Below are positions 46,396 through 55,916 of a stretch of 64,000 bases of DNA, one piece after another. How positions within the stretch are numbered: the stretch's first letter is position 1; each line of letters opens with the position of its first letter. The notes below the pieces were generated by a model. That model was given only the letters and a program-made list of their open reading frames with translations, ran no database searches and was not told where the DNA came from. The translations under genes were made by a program, and so were the position numbers. The stretch spans positions 186,001 through 250,000 of the forward strand of contig NZ_QTJY01000010.1 in assembly GCF_003703975.1 (NCBI RefSeq), read 5' to 3'. Origin of the DNA: Larkinella soli (GTDB taxonomy: Bacteria > Bacteroidota > Bacteroidia > Cytophagales > Spirosomataceae).

Positions 46396-48990
46396 TCAGG
46401 GCGCTTTGCGGGCCTGGGCTTCCAGAATCAGCTGGAGGTCGGCTTTCTCGGCCGTGACGTGTTCGTAACTTCCTTTCCCCAGCGTCGCCAGCTTTTTCAG
46501 GTTCCCGGCATTGATGTCGTTCCGGTTGAATGTAAAAACCGTCAGGTTGATCGCCCGCCGGGCATTCTCCTCGACCAGCCGATAGACCGCGTCGCTGATG
46601 GGAAACTCGCCATCCGTCGCCAGAATGATCCGGTTATTGCCCGCCTGCAGATAGCCCTTGTTCACCACCCGGTACGCCAGCCGGATGCCGTCGTTGCCGT
46701 CGGTCTCCCCGGTCGACTGAAGCCCCTCGATCACCCGGGCAATCTGCTCCGTCTCCGTTCCCGGCGTCGGCGGCAGCGCCACCCGCGCCCTGCCCGAATA
46801 CACCACGATCGAAATCCGGTCTTCCAGCCGCAGCAGCGGCAGCAGCGATTTGACCGATTTTTTTAGCAGCGGCAGCTTATACGGTGAATCCATCGACGCC
46901 GACACGTCCAGCAGCAGAACCATGTTGTTGGTCGCGTAACCGGTCAGGGAAACCGCCTTCTCCGCCGGCCCGGATTCGGCCGGTTTTAGTTCTTCCGCCA
47001 CCGGCGGTGCCACCGGTTTCGGAGCAGGCCGACGGCGGAGTATCAGCAGGTTCGGCTGAAGAATGGTTTTCAGGACGCGGGTTTTCGCCAGTTCGCTGAA
47101 TTTATTGTATTCGTAGACCAGCCGGTTGTTATAGAAATAATAGAAATCCTCGTACGGGCTCGATCCATATGCCGGAGCCTTCACCAGATGCGCCTTCTCG
47201 GCAAACCGCATCGAGTTTTCGGCAATGTCTTCATAGGGAGAATACGGACAAAGGCCGTTGCTGCGGCCGTAGCGGGTCAGCCCCTTCAGGTTTTGATACT
47301 CGTCGACCAGCAGCGCGCGGGCCAGCGACGCCACCCGCTCCGTGGCCGGCAACTCGGCGGCTTCGCCCTGCAGATACGCCCGGATACCGAACAGAATCCG
47401 CTTATCTTCATCCACCGTATTCAACAGCGCGATTGCGGACGTCTGCCAGGAATCGGCCGGGCGTCTGTAACTTTCATAAACCCGTCGGACATCGTTGTAA
47501 AACCGCTCTTTCCGCTGGTCGAAGGTATCGAACAGGACGGCATAGCGTTCCAGAATCTCGTCCGAACGCCGGAGCCGGTCCTCCTCATACTGCTTCGCGC
47601 CCGTGTAGGCGATCAGTTCGATACTCAGACCGTCCATTTCCTTCAGAATGTTCATCAGCACCTCGGCCTGCGACTGAAGCGAGGCCCGGTACGGTTCAGG
47701 CACATGACGCAGCCCGCCAATCACCAGCTGATATTCCGAAGCCGGTATTTTAAACGAATCATGCGAATAGGTCAGCGGGCTGCGCCGGCGGCTTTTCACC
47801 GGATCGCGGTAATCATCGGCCGTGGACTGGTAATTCCGCACCGTCAGCTGGAGCTGGTTCATCGCCCGCAGCGATTCGTTGACGAAATCGACGCAGCCGT
47901 TCAGGGTGCGGAAGGCAGCCTCTCCGACCGGTTCGGCCACCGGCTTCGTCGTGAAGGGAATCGGAGCCGCATCCCGGAAAACCGGTGTCCGCGCGATCTC
48001 CTTCGGCCCGGCCACCGGCGGGGGCACGATCCCGAAAACCGGTGAAAAAGCCGGAAAATCGAGCAGCTGCCGCGCCGACCGGCTGTAACCCACGAACGAC
48101 TGAAAGGTCGCCAGCAGGTCGTTGTTATAATGATTGATCAGATTCAGGTATACCTCGTTCCCGTGACGGGCCGACTGCCGGGCGGCAAACGTGTTATTAT
48201 TGACGGCGTTGCGCTTGACGTCCTGAATCGACCGGAGCGCACTGACAAAACCGTCGACCATGCCGGAAGCGGGATAGGCGATCTTGTCCTTCCCGCCTGC
48301 CAAAGCCGCCATACTTTCCTCCATCGCCGGAATGCTTTCCTGAAACCGCTCCGCCGGCCAGGCCGACGGCCCGGTTTCGTCCAGATAAAACATCCAGCTC
48401 TCGAGCAGTTGCTTCTCGCGCGTCAGCGCCTGCTTCATTTCCTTCTCCATTACGAGGTAGGCATCCCCCTCGTCGAAGGGCTGATACCGGCGGTAGACCC
48501 GCTGAACCAACTGGTAAAACGGTTCCTTCTCCTGCCCGAAACGGCTCACCAGTTCCTGAATTTCCCGAACCAGCGCGTCCGACTGCTTAAATCCGTCCCG
48601 CTGGTAATCCTTCAGACGCACATAGACTTCCAGCGTTTTGGCGGTCTGGTCGAGTTTTTCGAGGAGTTTCCATAGGTTCTTCGCACCGGCCTGCAGCCGT
48701 TCGTTTTCCTCGGCGCTCAGGCCGTTTTCGCTCTCAAGGGCTTTTTTGTAATAATATTCCTCAAGCGGCCCGGACGATTCCAGCCGCAGGCCGTCCCGGT
48801 CGTCGGTCCGATGGCGAACGGCGGCCGGATAATAGGCCTGCATCATCCGGAAACGGCCGGCTACCTCTTTGGAAGACTGATTCAGGAAGGCAACATAATG
48901 GTTCAGTGCCTGCTGGGGAGACTCGCGGAGGGTATGGCCCGCGGCATAAACCGATGAAAAAACCAGGAGAAGGCAGAGGAAGGCGTTCAT
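46396..48990 (-). CDS. VWA domain protein with duplicated helical region, exported
   Basis: An 864-residue secreted or periplasmic protein with signal peptide (FLCLLLVFSSVYAAG). The first 640 residues are helix-rich and appear to contain two copies of one module. Segments such as LLEKLDQTAKTLEVYVRLKDY and FGQEKEPFYQLVQRVYRRYQ recur as ILKEMDGLSIELIAYTGAKQY and FDQRKERFYNDVRRVYESYR. The C-terminal von Willebrand A domain (about 685-860) has an intact metal-ion adhesion site (LLLDVSASMDS, then TGETDGNDG and ATDGEFP). The proline-rich linker RRRPAPKPVAPPVAEEL connects them. A protein-binding or adhesion role is inferred, and no named family fits the whole. Confidence 0.7.
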   Translation of the reverse strand: MNAFLCLLLVFSSVYAAGHTLRESPQQALNHYVAFLNQSSKEVAGRFRMMQAYYPAAVRHRTDDRDGLRLESSGPLEEYYYKKALESENGLSAEENERLQAGAKNLWKLLEKLDQTAKTLEVYVRLKDYQRDGFKQSDALVREIQELVSRFGQEKEPFYQLVQRVYRRYQPFDEGDAYLVMEKEMKQALTREKQLLESWMFYLDETGPSAWPAERFQESIPAMEESMAALAGGKDKIAYPASGMVDGFVSALRSIQDVKRNAVNNNTFAARQSARHGNEVYLNLINHYNNDLLATFQSFVGYSRSARQLLDFPAFSPVFGIVPPPVAGPKEIARTPVFRDAAPIPFTTKPVAEPVGEAAFRTLNGCVDFVNESLRAMNQLQLTVRNYQSTADDYRDPVKSRRRSPLTYSHDSFKIPASEYQLVIGGLRHVPEPYRASLQSQAEVLMNILKEMDGLSIELIAYTGAKQYEEDRLRRSDEILERYAVLFDTFDQRKERFYNDVRRVYESYRRPADSWQTSAIALLNTVDEDKRILFGIRAYLQGEAAELPATERVASLARALLVDEYQNLKGLTRYGRSNGLCPYSPYEDIAENSMRFAEKAHLVKAPAYGSSPYEDFYYFYNNRLVYEYNKFSELAKTRVLKTILQPNLLILRRRPAPKPVAPPVAEELKPAESGPAEKAVSLTGYATNNMVLLLDVSASMDSPYKLPLLKKSVKSLLPLLRLEDRISIVVYSGRARVALPPTPGTETEQIARVIEGLQSTGETDGNDGIRLAYRVVNKGYLQAGNNRIILATDGEFPISDAVYRLVEENARRAINLTVFTFNRNDINAGNLKKLATLGKGSYEHVTAEKADLQLILEAQARKAP

Positions 48991-49043
48991 GAATAAAACT
49001 ATATAAATCTACCAAGTAAGGCCCATAATTAAGAACTCAATAG

Positions 49044-49051
49044 TAAATTTG
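49044..49051 (+). promoter_or_regulatory. -7 promoter box before the TonB receptor at 49104
   Basis: TAAATTTG matches TAnnTTTG and lies 52 bases before the start codon, in the 113-base divergent gap shared with the VWA gene. No -33 element at the usual spacing. Confidence 0.4.
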
Positions 49052-49103
49052 CTATAGTTTTTACTTATCCGGTAAATCTGAATACGACCTGACCCTTCAA
49101 CGA

Positions 49104-51575
49104 ATGAAAAACCTTCTACCTGCGATTCTTCTGGTTGCTTTTGCCCTGACGGCCCGGGCCCAGAACCCGGCCGCTCCTCCCTCTCAGCTCCCGGCGGTGC
49201 CGTCCGTCGGAGCCAGGTCCGGGAAGATTTCGGGTAAAGTCATGGATGCCGCAAAGAACAAACCCGTCGAGTTCGCGACCGTGGCCCTGATCGACCCGCA
49301 GACCGGCAAACCCATCGGCGGTATTACCACCAACGAAGCCGGCGAGTTTACGATTACGGGCGTTCCGCCCGGTATGTACCGGGTCGTGATCAGCTTTATC
49401 GGGTATGAAAGCAAAACCATCAATCAGGTAACGGTCGAATCCGGGAAGCCGGCGGTGACGCTGGGGGTTCTCCAGATGCAGACGGATACGCGCACCCTGA
49501 ACGAGGTGGTGGTGACGGCCGAAAAACCGCTGATCGAAGACAAGGACGACCGGGTCGTGTACAATGCCGACAAAGACCTGACCAATACCGGCGGAACAGC
49601 CATCGACGTCCTGAAAAAAGTACCGATGCTGACGGTCGATCCCGACGGAACCGTGCAGCTCAAGGGCAGCAGCAGCATCAGGGTGCTGATCAACAACAAG
49701 CCGTCGAGCATTATGGCCCGGAGCATCAGTGAAGCCCTTCAGATGATCCCGGCCGAACTGATCAAATCCGTGGAGGTTATTACGGCCCCTTCCGCCAAAT
49801 ACGACGGCGAAGGCACCGCCGGGGTAATCAACATCATCACCCGCAACCAGCTGCAGGGCCTGACCGGGGGCGTCAACGCGTCGGTGGGCAGCCGGCGGAG
49901 TAATCTCGGCGGGAACTTCAACTACAAACGCGACCAACTCAGCATCACGGCCTACGGGGGCGGCAACCTCAACAACTATTACGGCGGCACGGAATCGGTG
50001 CGGCAGAACCTTCAGGACGGGCAGGTGGTCAGCGTCATCGAGCAGGTGAACGCCTGGCGAAACCGGGGCCGCTCGCGGTTCGGCTCCGTCAGCATCGACT
50101 ACGACCTCGACTCGACGAACCGCATCGGGGTGGACGCCAGTTTTGGGGGCGACGCACGCAACACCTTCTCGACCCGTGATACCAAAGTGACTTCCGACAA
50201 CCCGCAGGAATTCCGGCGCTACAACAACAGCCGGAACCGCAACGGCAACATGGACGTCAACTTCAATTATACGAAAACGTTCAAACGCAGCCCGGAGCAG
50301 GAATACACGTTTCTGGCTCAGTATAACCGCAACGACAACCATAGCAGTTACTCGCTGGACCAGTACCCGCTGCCGGAAAGCGAGGTGATCGATTACCGCG
50401 AGCGCAACAATAACGACAACGACCAGAAGGAGCTGACTATTCAGACGGATTACGCCTACCCGTTCTCGACCACCAAACGGCGACTTCTCGAAATCGGCAC
50501 CAAAGCCATCCTGCGGGACGTGGGCAGCGAATACCGCCTGGAAAATGCGCAGGGCGGCTCGGCCGACTTCCAGGAAGACCCCCGCCGGGCCAACACCTTC
50601 GACTACCGCCAGTGGGTCTGGTCGTCGTATGCCTCCTTCCGGATGCGGACCGAAAACCGCTGGGGACTCAGCCTCGGCGGGCGGCTGGAAATGACCGACA
50701 TCAAAGCCAACTTCATTTCGACGCAGACGCGCTTCAAAGACCGGTATCAGAACTTTCTGCCGAACGTCACCATCTCGAAGCGGCTGGGCGAGAACGACCG
50801 GCTGAAACTGAACTACAGCCAGCGGATTCAGCGGCCGTCGATCTTCTACCTGAACCCGTACGTGAACTACGCCGACCCGAAAAACATTCAGTCGGGCAAC
50901 CCCTTTCTGGACCCGGAACTGGCGCATTCGGTCGAGTTCTCATACAGCACCTTTACCAAAAACGGCCTCACGATCAATGCCATGCTGTTCGGACGGCAGA
51001 CCAACAACGCCATCGAACGCATTACCACGGTCGATACGAGCGGGGTGTCGAGCAGCACGTTCCGCAACATCGCCAGGAATTCGACCTACGGCATGAACCT
51101 GTACGGGGCCGTCCGGCCGGTGAAGCAGTGGAACCTCAGCGGCTCGTTCGGGCTGAACTATAATCTGCTCAACAGCCCGGCCCTCCAGATCACCAATCGC
51201 AACTGGAGTTATCAGTTCAACCTCAACAGCTCGCTCCAGCTGCCGAAAAACATCAGCCTCCAGGCCAACGGCTCCTACACTTCCCGCCGGATTCAGCTCC
51301 AGGGACAGTCGTCAGGGTTTTACTATTACGGCTTTTCGGCCCGCAAGGAGTTCAAGAAGCAGAACGTTACCGTCACGGCGAACTTTGAAAACCCGTTCCG
51401 TCGCTACAATACCATCGAAACCCTCTTCCGAACGGCCACTTTTATCTCCGACGGCTCCAACTACAATGTGATCCGGAACATTCGGCTCTCCGTCAACTGG
51501 CGTTTCGGGAAGATGAGCGCGACGACGAACCGGGAGAAAAAGAAGATTTCCAACGACGACGGCAAGCGCGATTAA
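49104..51575 (+). CDS. TonB-dependent receptor with outer-membrane beta-barrel (OMP_b-brl_3 type)
   Basis: An 823-residue outer-membrane protein. Signal peptide (LTARAQNP), a proline-rich linker, CarboxypepD-regulatory-like domain (about 40-125; KISGKVMDAAKNKPVEFATV, then VVISFIGYESKTINQV), plug (about 145-250; DVLKKVPMLTVDPDGTVQLK, EVITAPSAKYDGEGTAGVIN) and a barrel. The plug motif and barrel type (LNYSQRIQRPSIFYLNPY) belong to the family of outer-membrane receptors without SusD partners. The C-terminus ends in a charged tail (TNREKKKISNDDGKRD) after the last strand, which is unusual but seen in this subfamily. Ligand unknown; it is followed 35 bases later by a sugar-dehydrogenase-like gene. 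Confidence 0.88.
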   Translation: MKNLLPAILLVAFALTARAQNPAAPPSQLPAVPSVGARSGKISGKVMDAAKNKPVEFATVALIDPQTGKPIGGITTNEAGEFTITGVPPGMYRVVISFIGYESKTINQVTVESGKPAVTLGVLQMQTDTRTLNEVVVTAEKPLIEDKDDRVVYNADKDLTNTGGTAIDVLKKVPMLTVDPDGTVQLKGSSSIRVLINNKPSSIMARSISEALQMIPAELIKSVEVITAPSAKYDGEGTAGVINIITRNQLQGLTGGVNASVGSRRSNLGGNFNYKRDQLSITAYGGGNLNNYYGGTESVRQNLQDGQVVSVIEQVNAWRNRGRSRFGSVSIDYDLDSTNRIGVDASFGGDARNTFSTRDTKVTSDNPQEFRRYNNSRNRNGNMDVNFNYTKTFKRSPEQEYTFLAQYNRNDNHSSYSLDQYPLPESEVIDYRERNNNDNDQKELTIQTDYAYPFSTTKRRLLEIGTKAILRDVGSEYRLENAQGGSADFQEDPRRANTFDYRQWVWSSYASFRMRTENRWGLSLGGRLEMTDIKANFISTQTRFKDRYQNFLPNVTISKRLGENDRLKLNYSQRIQRPSIFYLNPYVNYADPKNIQSGNPFLDPELAHSVEFSYSTFTKNGLTINAMLFGRQTNNAIERITTVDTSGVSSSTFRNIARNSTYGMNLYGAVRPVKQWNLSGSFGLNYNLLNSPALQITNRNWSYQFNLNSSLQLPKNISLQANGSYTSRRIQLQGQSSGFYYYGFSARKEFKKQNVTVTANFENPFRRYNTIETLFRTATFISDGSNYNVIRNIRLSVNWRFGKMSATTNREKKKISNDDGKRD

Positions 51576-51610
51576 CCTCCTTTCAGCTTTACTACTTACT
51601 GTTTTACCCA

Positions 51611-52891
51611 ATGAAACTTTCGATCCTCCGAACCCTATGCCTGCTGGCCGCGCTGGCCGGAACCCAGACCGCACCGGCCGCAACCGGCGATAAACCGTCT
51701 CCGGCCGGAAAGGCAAAAAGACCCGCCGACGAGGTGGGCCTAAAGCTTCCGGCCGGCTTTTCGGCCAGCATCCTGACCGACCAGCTGCCCGGTGCCCGGC
51801 ACCTCGTGGTGACGAAAACCGGCGATATTTACGTCAAGCTTTCGAAACTGAAGGACGGGAAGGGCATCTACCGGCTGCGCGACACCAATCGGGACGGCGT
51901 CATCGACGAGCAGACCGGTTTCGGCGACTATCCCGGAACGGGCATCTTCGTGAAAAACGGCTACCTCTATGCGTCTTCCAATACGGGCGTATACCGGTAT
52001 CAGTTGAACGAGAATCAGGAAGTGATCCGGCCGGAGCAGCCGGAGCAGATTGTGAAGGGGCTGGTTGCCAAAGACCGTGATCTGTCGAAGTCCATTGCGA
52101 TCGACAATGCCTCGAACGTGTACGTGAACGTGGCCTCCTACAACGACGCCTGCCGCCAGGCCGGTACCGGAAAAGGCATGATGCCCTGCCCCCTGCTCGA
52201 CTCGGCGGCCGGCATCTGGCGGTTCCGGACCGACAAGCTCAACCAGACTTACGGCGACGGCGTGCGGTTTGCCACGGGCCTCAAGAACGTCGTCGGGCTC
52301 GACTGGAACCCCCGGACCAATACGCTTTTCGTCATGCAGCACGGCCGCGGCCAGTTCCACGATTTTTATCCGCAGTACTATACGCCGAAGCACAGCGCGG
52401 AGCTGCCGGCCGAGACCATGTACGAACTGCACGAGGGAGCCGACGGCGGCTGGCCGTACGTGTATTACGACCACATTCAGAAGAAAAAGATTCTGGCACC
52501 CGAATACGGCGGTGACGGCAAAAAAACCGGCGGGGAGAAGACCCTGAACCCGGTGGCGGCTTTCCCGGCTCACATGGGTCCGAACGGTCTGCTGTTCTAT
52601 ACCGGCACCCAGTTTCCCGAGAAGTACCGGAACGGTGCCTTCATCGCCTTTCACGGCCAGTCGCAGGCCCTTCACAAAGGGTATCTGGTCGCCTTCGTCC
52701 CGTTCAGAAACGGCAAACCCGCCGGGCCGTGGGAGATCTTCGCCGACAATTTTGCCGGTGTGGATCTGCAGAACCCCAGCGGACCGATCCAGCACCGCCC
52801 CTGCGGGCTGGCCCAGGGACCGGACGGCTCGCTCTACGTAACCGATGATCTCGGCGGAGCCGTATACCGGATCACCTACCGGAAAAAATAA
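51611..52891 (+). CDS. PQQ-dependent sugar (sorbosone-type) dehydrogenase-like protein, exported
   Basis: A 426-residue protein with signal peptide (AALAGTQTAPAAT) and a six-bladed beta-propeller of the soluble aldose/L-sorbosone dehydrogenase type. Landmarks are LPGARHLVVTKTGDIYVKL, ATGLKNVVGLDWNPRTNTLF and ELHEGADGGWPYVYYDH, the last being the family signature between blades. A C-terminal CGLAQGPDGSLYVTDDLGG closes the propeller. Members oxidise sugars in the periplasm using PQQ, but many Bacteroidota copies lack proven cofactor use. Probably co-transcribed with the preceding receptor. Confidence 0.82.
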   Translation: MKLSILRTLCLLAALAGTQTAPAATGDKPSPAGKAKRPADEVGLKLPAGFSASILTDQLPGARHLVVTKTGDIYVKLSKLKDGKGIYRLRDTNRDGVIDEQTGFGDYPGTGIFVKNGYLYASSNTGVYRYQLNENQEVIRPEQPEQIVKGLVAKDRDLSKSIAIDNASNVYVNVASYNDACRQAGTGKGMMPCPLLDSAAGIWRFRTDKLNQTYGDGVRFATGLKNVVGLDWNPRTNTLFVMQHGRGQFHDFYPQYYTPKHSAELPAETMYELHEGADGGWPYVYYDHIQKKKILAPEYGGDGKKTGGEKTLNPVAAFPAHMGPNGLLFYTGTQFPEKYRNGAFIAFHGQSQALHKGYLVAFVPFRNGKPAGPWEIFADNFAGVDLQNPSGPIQHRPCGLAQGPDGSLYVTDDLGGAVYRITYRKK

Positions 52892-52946
52892 AGGCCACCC
52901 GGGCGGCTCATTGCCCCGTTCGTTCCGGCCGGCGGCCTCATTTCGC

Positions 52947-52977
52947 GTAACAAAAAAATCGTAATATTTTTTGTTAC
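52947..52977. repeat. AT-rich 31-bp inverted repeat upstream of the hybrid regulator
   Basis: GTAACAAAAAA (52947-52957) and TTTTTTGTTAC (52967-52977) are perfect reverse complements around a 9-base centre. It lies 78 bases before the regulator start codon and 56 bases after the sugar-dehydrogenase stop. TACTATTG at 52997-53004 beyond it is a one-mismatch -7 box. Either an operator or a weak terminator for the upstream genes. Confidence 0.5.
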
Positions 52978-53054
52978 AGAAATGAGGCCGTTTTCATACT
53001 ATTGCAGTCATTTTCCGGAGCAGTTAAGTATTTTTACCCGAATGCATTCCACCA

Positions 53055-55907
53055 ATGACAAGTAAGGCGGGTCTTAACAAGGGGCTCCTCCCGGCTGCGT
53101 TCCTGTTCTTTTTCTGCCTTGGCCGGATTCTGGCAGCACCTGTTCAACCTTTGGCTCAGAAGGGCATCCTCGATCTCCGGAACGTACGGCTTGAGACCCA
53201 ACCGGTACGGCTGAACGGTGAGTGGAAATGGTATTGGCAGCAGTTACGGACGCCGGGCGCCCCCGAAACCCGGTTCGAATATACGCCCTTTCCCCGTCTG
53301 TGGAGCCGCAGCACCTGGCTCGGCAAATCGCTGTCGTCCTACGGGTATGCCACCTATTCGCTAACGATTCTCCTCCCCCGGCATTCGCAGCCGCTGGCGC
53401 TGCTGGTGCCCGACGCCTATACCTCCTACCGGCTGTATGTCAACGGAACGGAGTTCTGCCGCAGCGGCCTGCCCGGCACCAGCAAACAGGCCACCACGCC
53501 CTTCTGGTCGTCGCAGCTTCGGACGCTTCCGGCGGTGGGCGACAGCCTGAAACTGCTGCTCCAGGTGGCTAATTTCGAGCACTCCAAAGGCGGGCCGTAT
53601 AAGGAGATCCGGCTGGGCCTCCGCGATCAGCTGCGGCTGACCCAGGAACAGGACCGCGCCCTCGATTTCTTTCTGGCGGGGTGTCTGTTCATGGGCGGAC
53701 TTTTCTTTCTGGGCTTATACCTCTTCGGGCAGAACGACGCTTCGATCCTGTATTTTTCCCTCTTCTGCATCCTCTACAGCTACCGGATCGTCGGGACGGA
53801 TCAGTATGCCCTTCATTCGCTGTTTCCGGGCCTGAACTGGAACGTCACCCTCCATCTCGAATACCTCACGCTGTTTCTGGGCGGGGCCATGTTCGCGCTC
53901 TATACCCGCTCGCTCTACCCGCAGGACGCCCATTCCCTGTTCATGAAGACGCTGGCCTGGATCTGCTTCGGTTTCACGGCCATGACCGTCCTGTTTCCGC
54001 CCCGGCTGTTCACCCACCTGATTCCGCCCTTTCTCTGGCTGATGGTGGTCTATATAGGCTATTCGACTTATGTCTACTGGATCGCGGCCAAAAACCGCCG
54101 GCCCGGAGCGGAGTATGCCGTGATGAGTACCGGGGTGCTGGCCATCGTTATCATTCTGATCACCCTCAAATACCTGGGGCTGGCTCAGCCGCCGAAAGCC
54201 GTTCTGTTTTCCGGCTATGCCCTGTTTTTCTTTCTGCAATCGCTCATTCTGTCGTTTCGTTTCGCCTTTACCCTGAAGAAGGCCAAAGAACAGGCCGAGG
54301 TGAACCTTGAAGTCAGGAGCGAGTTTCTCAGCACGATCAGCCACGAGATCCGGACGCCCCTGAGTCTGATTATCCTGCCGGTGGAACAGCTGCTGCAGGC
54401 AGCCTCTTCCGGTCCTTCCATCGCTACGGCCCAGCTCCGGAAAACGCTGCCCGCCGTATTGCGCAATGCCCGGCACCTGCTCCAGCTGATCAATCAGCTG
54501 CTCGACCTGTCGAAGCTGGAAGCAGGACGTATGAACGTTTCGGAAACGAAAGGCGACATCGGTGTTTTTATCGGCGAGCTGGTCGAATCGTTCCGGCTCG
54601 TGGCCGAAGGGAAAGGCGTCGAACTGATCTTTGAAGCCGGGGTATGCCCCGATGAGGTGGTGTTCGATTCCGATAAGCTGGAGAAAATTACCTATAACCT
54701 GCTGTCGAACGCCCTGAAGTTCACTCCCCCGGGCGGAACGGTCCGGGCCGGCCTGCAATGCGAGGCTTCAGACGCCGATTCGACGCAGCTGCGGCTGGTG
54801 ATCGCCGACACCGGAACGGGCATTCCACCCGACAAACTTCCGTTTATTTTCGACCGGTTTTATCAGGTAGACAACTCGCTGACCCGGTCGTCGAGCGGTA
54901 CGGGAATCGGCCTCGCGCTGGTACAGGAACTGACCCAGTTGATGAAAGGCCGCATTCAGGTCGAAAGCGAGGTCGGTCAGGGAACGACCTTTACCCTGGA
55001 ACTTCCGCTCCGTCGGGCCGAACCGACACCCGTATCGGTCCCGGAGCCGCCGGTCCGGGTCGAGGTGAAGGAAACGCCCGATCTCCTCCCTGCGGACGAC
55101 GAAGTGCCGGCTTCCGATCCGAACGGAGAAGAGGCCGGCCGGAAGCCGGTCATCCTGCTGGTGGAAGACAACCAGGAACTGCGCAGTTTCATGACCCAGG
55201 GCCTGTCCGGGCCGTTCCGTATCCTGACGGCGGCCGACGGTTTTTCAGGCTGGGAACTCTGCCGGAGCGAACTGCCCGATCTGGTCATCAGCGACATCAT
55301 GATGCCCCGGATGAGCGGCTACAAACTCTGTCGGATGATCAAGGAAAATCCGCTGACCAGCCATATCGCCGTGGTGCTGCTGACCGCCAAATCGGCCATG
55401 GAGAGCAAAATCGAAGGGCTTTCCGCCGGTGCCAACGACTACCTCACCAAACCGTTCCATTACGATGAATTGCTGCTGCGGGTCAACAGCCTGCTGACGT
55501 ATCAGAACGTCCTGCGGGAATACCACCGCCGTCAGCTCTCGCAGCCGGGGCCTTCGCAGGAAGCGAAACAGGTGGAAAACGATTTTCTCCGCAAGGTATA
55601 CCAGACGCTGGAAAGCCATCTGGACAACATCCATCTATCGGTGGAGGACGTCGCAACCGAGGTAGCGATGAGTTCGCGGACGCTCAACCGCAAGCTGTTT
55701 TCGCTGACCGGCATGACCGCCCACGAAGTGATCCGGCATTACCGGCTGAAAAAGGCCGCCGAACTGCTGCAGGAGGGATATAATATATCGCAGACCGCCT
55801 ATCAGATCGGCTTCAACAATGCGTCCTATTTTACCCGGATTTTCAAGGAGCATTATGGCTTTACGCCCTCTCAGTACGTGCAGGGCTATAAAAACAGCGA
55901 CCAGTAG
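53055..55907 (+). CDS. Hybrid two-component regulator: 7TM-DISM sensor kinase, receiver and AraC domain in one chain
   Basis: A 950-residue one-protein two-component system. After a signal peptide (FCLGRILAAP), residues about 35-195 form a jelly-roll sensor (NGEWKWYWQQL, LYVNGTEFCRSGLPG). Seven transmembrane helices (about 200-395) follow. The kinase core has phospho-acceptor His430 (STISHEIRTPLSL), an N-box (ITYNLLSNALKFTPPGG), G1 box (IADTGTGIPP) and G2 box (GTGIGLALV). The receiver domain carries Asp747 (DLVISDIMMPRMSG), and the AraC-type helix-turn-helix fills about 860-945 (SQTAYQIGFNNASYFTRIF). Such proteins sense a small ligand or carbohydrate and activate nearby uptake genes directly. 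The nearest candidates are the upstream receptor and dehydrogenase genes. Confidence 0.95.
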   Translation: MTSKAGLNKGLLPAAFLFFFCLGRILAAPVQPLAQKGILDLRNVRLETQPVRLNGEWKWYWQQLRTPGAPETRFEYTPFPRLWSRSTWLGKSLSSYGYATYSLTILLPRHSQPLALLVPDAYTSYRLYVNGTEFCRSGLPGTSKQATTPFWSSQLRTLPAVGDSLKLLLQVANFEHSKGGPYKEIRLGLRDQLRLTQEQDRALDFFLAGCLFMGGLFFLGLYLFGQNDASILYFSLFCILYSYRIVGTDQYALHSLFPGLNWNVTLHLEYLTLFLGGAMFALYTRSLYPQDAHSLFMKTLAWICFGFTAMTVLFPPRLFTHLIPPFLWLMVVYIGYSTYVYWIAAKNRRPGAEYAVMSTGVLAIVIILITLKYLGLAQPPKAVLFSGYALFFFLQSLILSFRFAFTLKKAKEQAEVNLEVRSEFLSTISHEIRTPLSLIILPVEQLLQAASSGPSIATAQLRKTLPAVLRNARHLLQLINQLLDLSKLEAGRMNVSETKGDIGVFIGELVESFRLVAEGKGVELIFEAGVCPDEVVFDSDKLEKITYNLLSNALKFTPPGGTVRAGLQCEASDADSTQLRLVIADTGTGIPPDKLPFIFDRFYQVDNSLTRSSSGTGIGLALVQELTQLMKGRIQVESEVGQGTTFTLELPLRRAEPTPVSVPEPPVRVEVKETPDLLPADDEVPASDPNGEEAGRKPVILLVEDNQELRSFMTQGLSGPFRILTAADGFSGWELCRSELPDLVISDIMMPRMSGYKLCRMIKENPLTSHIAVVLLTAKSAMESKIEGLSAGANDYLTKPFHYDELLLRVNSLLTYQNVLREYHRRQLSQPGPSQEAKQVENDFLRKVYQTLESHLDNIHLSVEDVATEVAMSSRTLNRKLFSLTGMTAHEVIRHYRLKKAAELLQEGYNISQTAYQIGFNNASYFTRIFKEHYGFTPSQYVQGYKNSDQ

Positions 55908-55916
55908 CCCGTCCGC

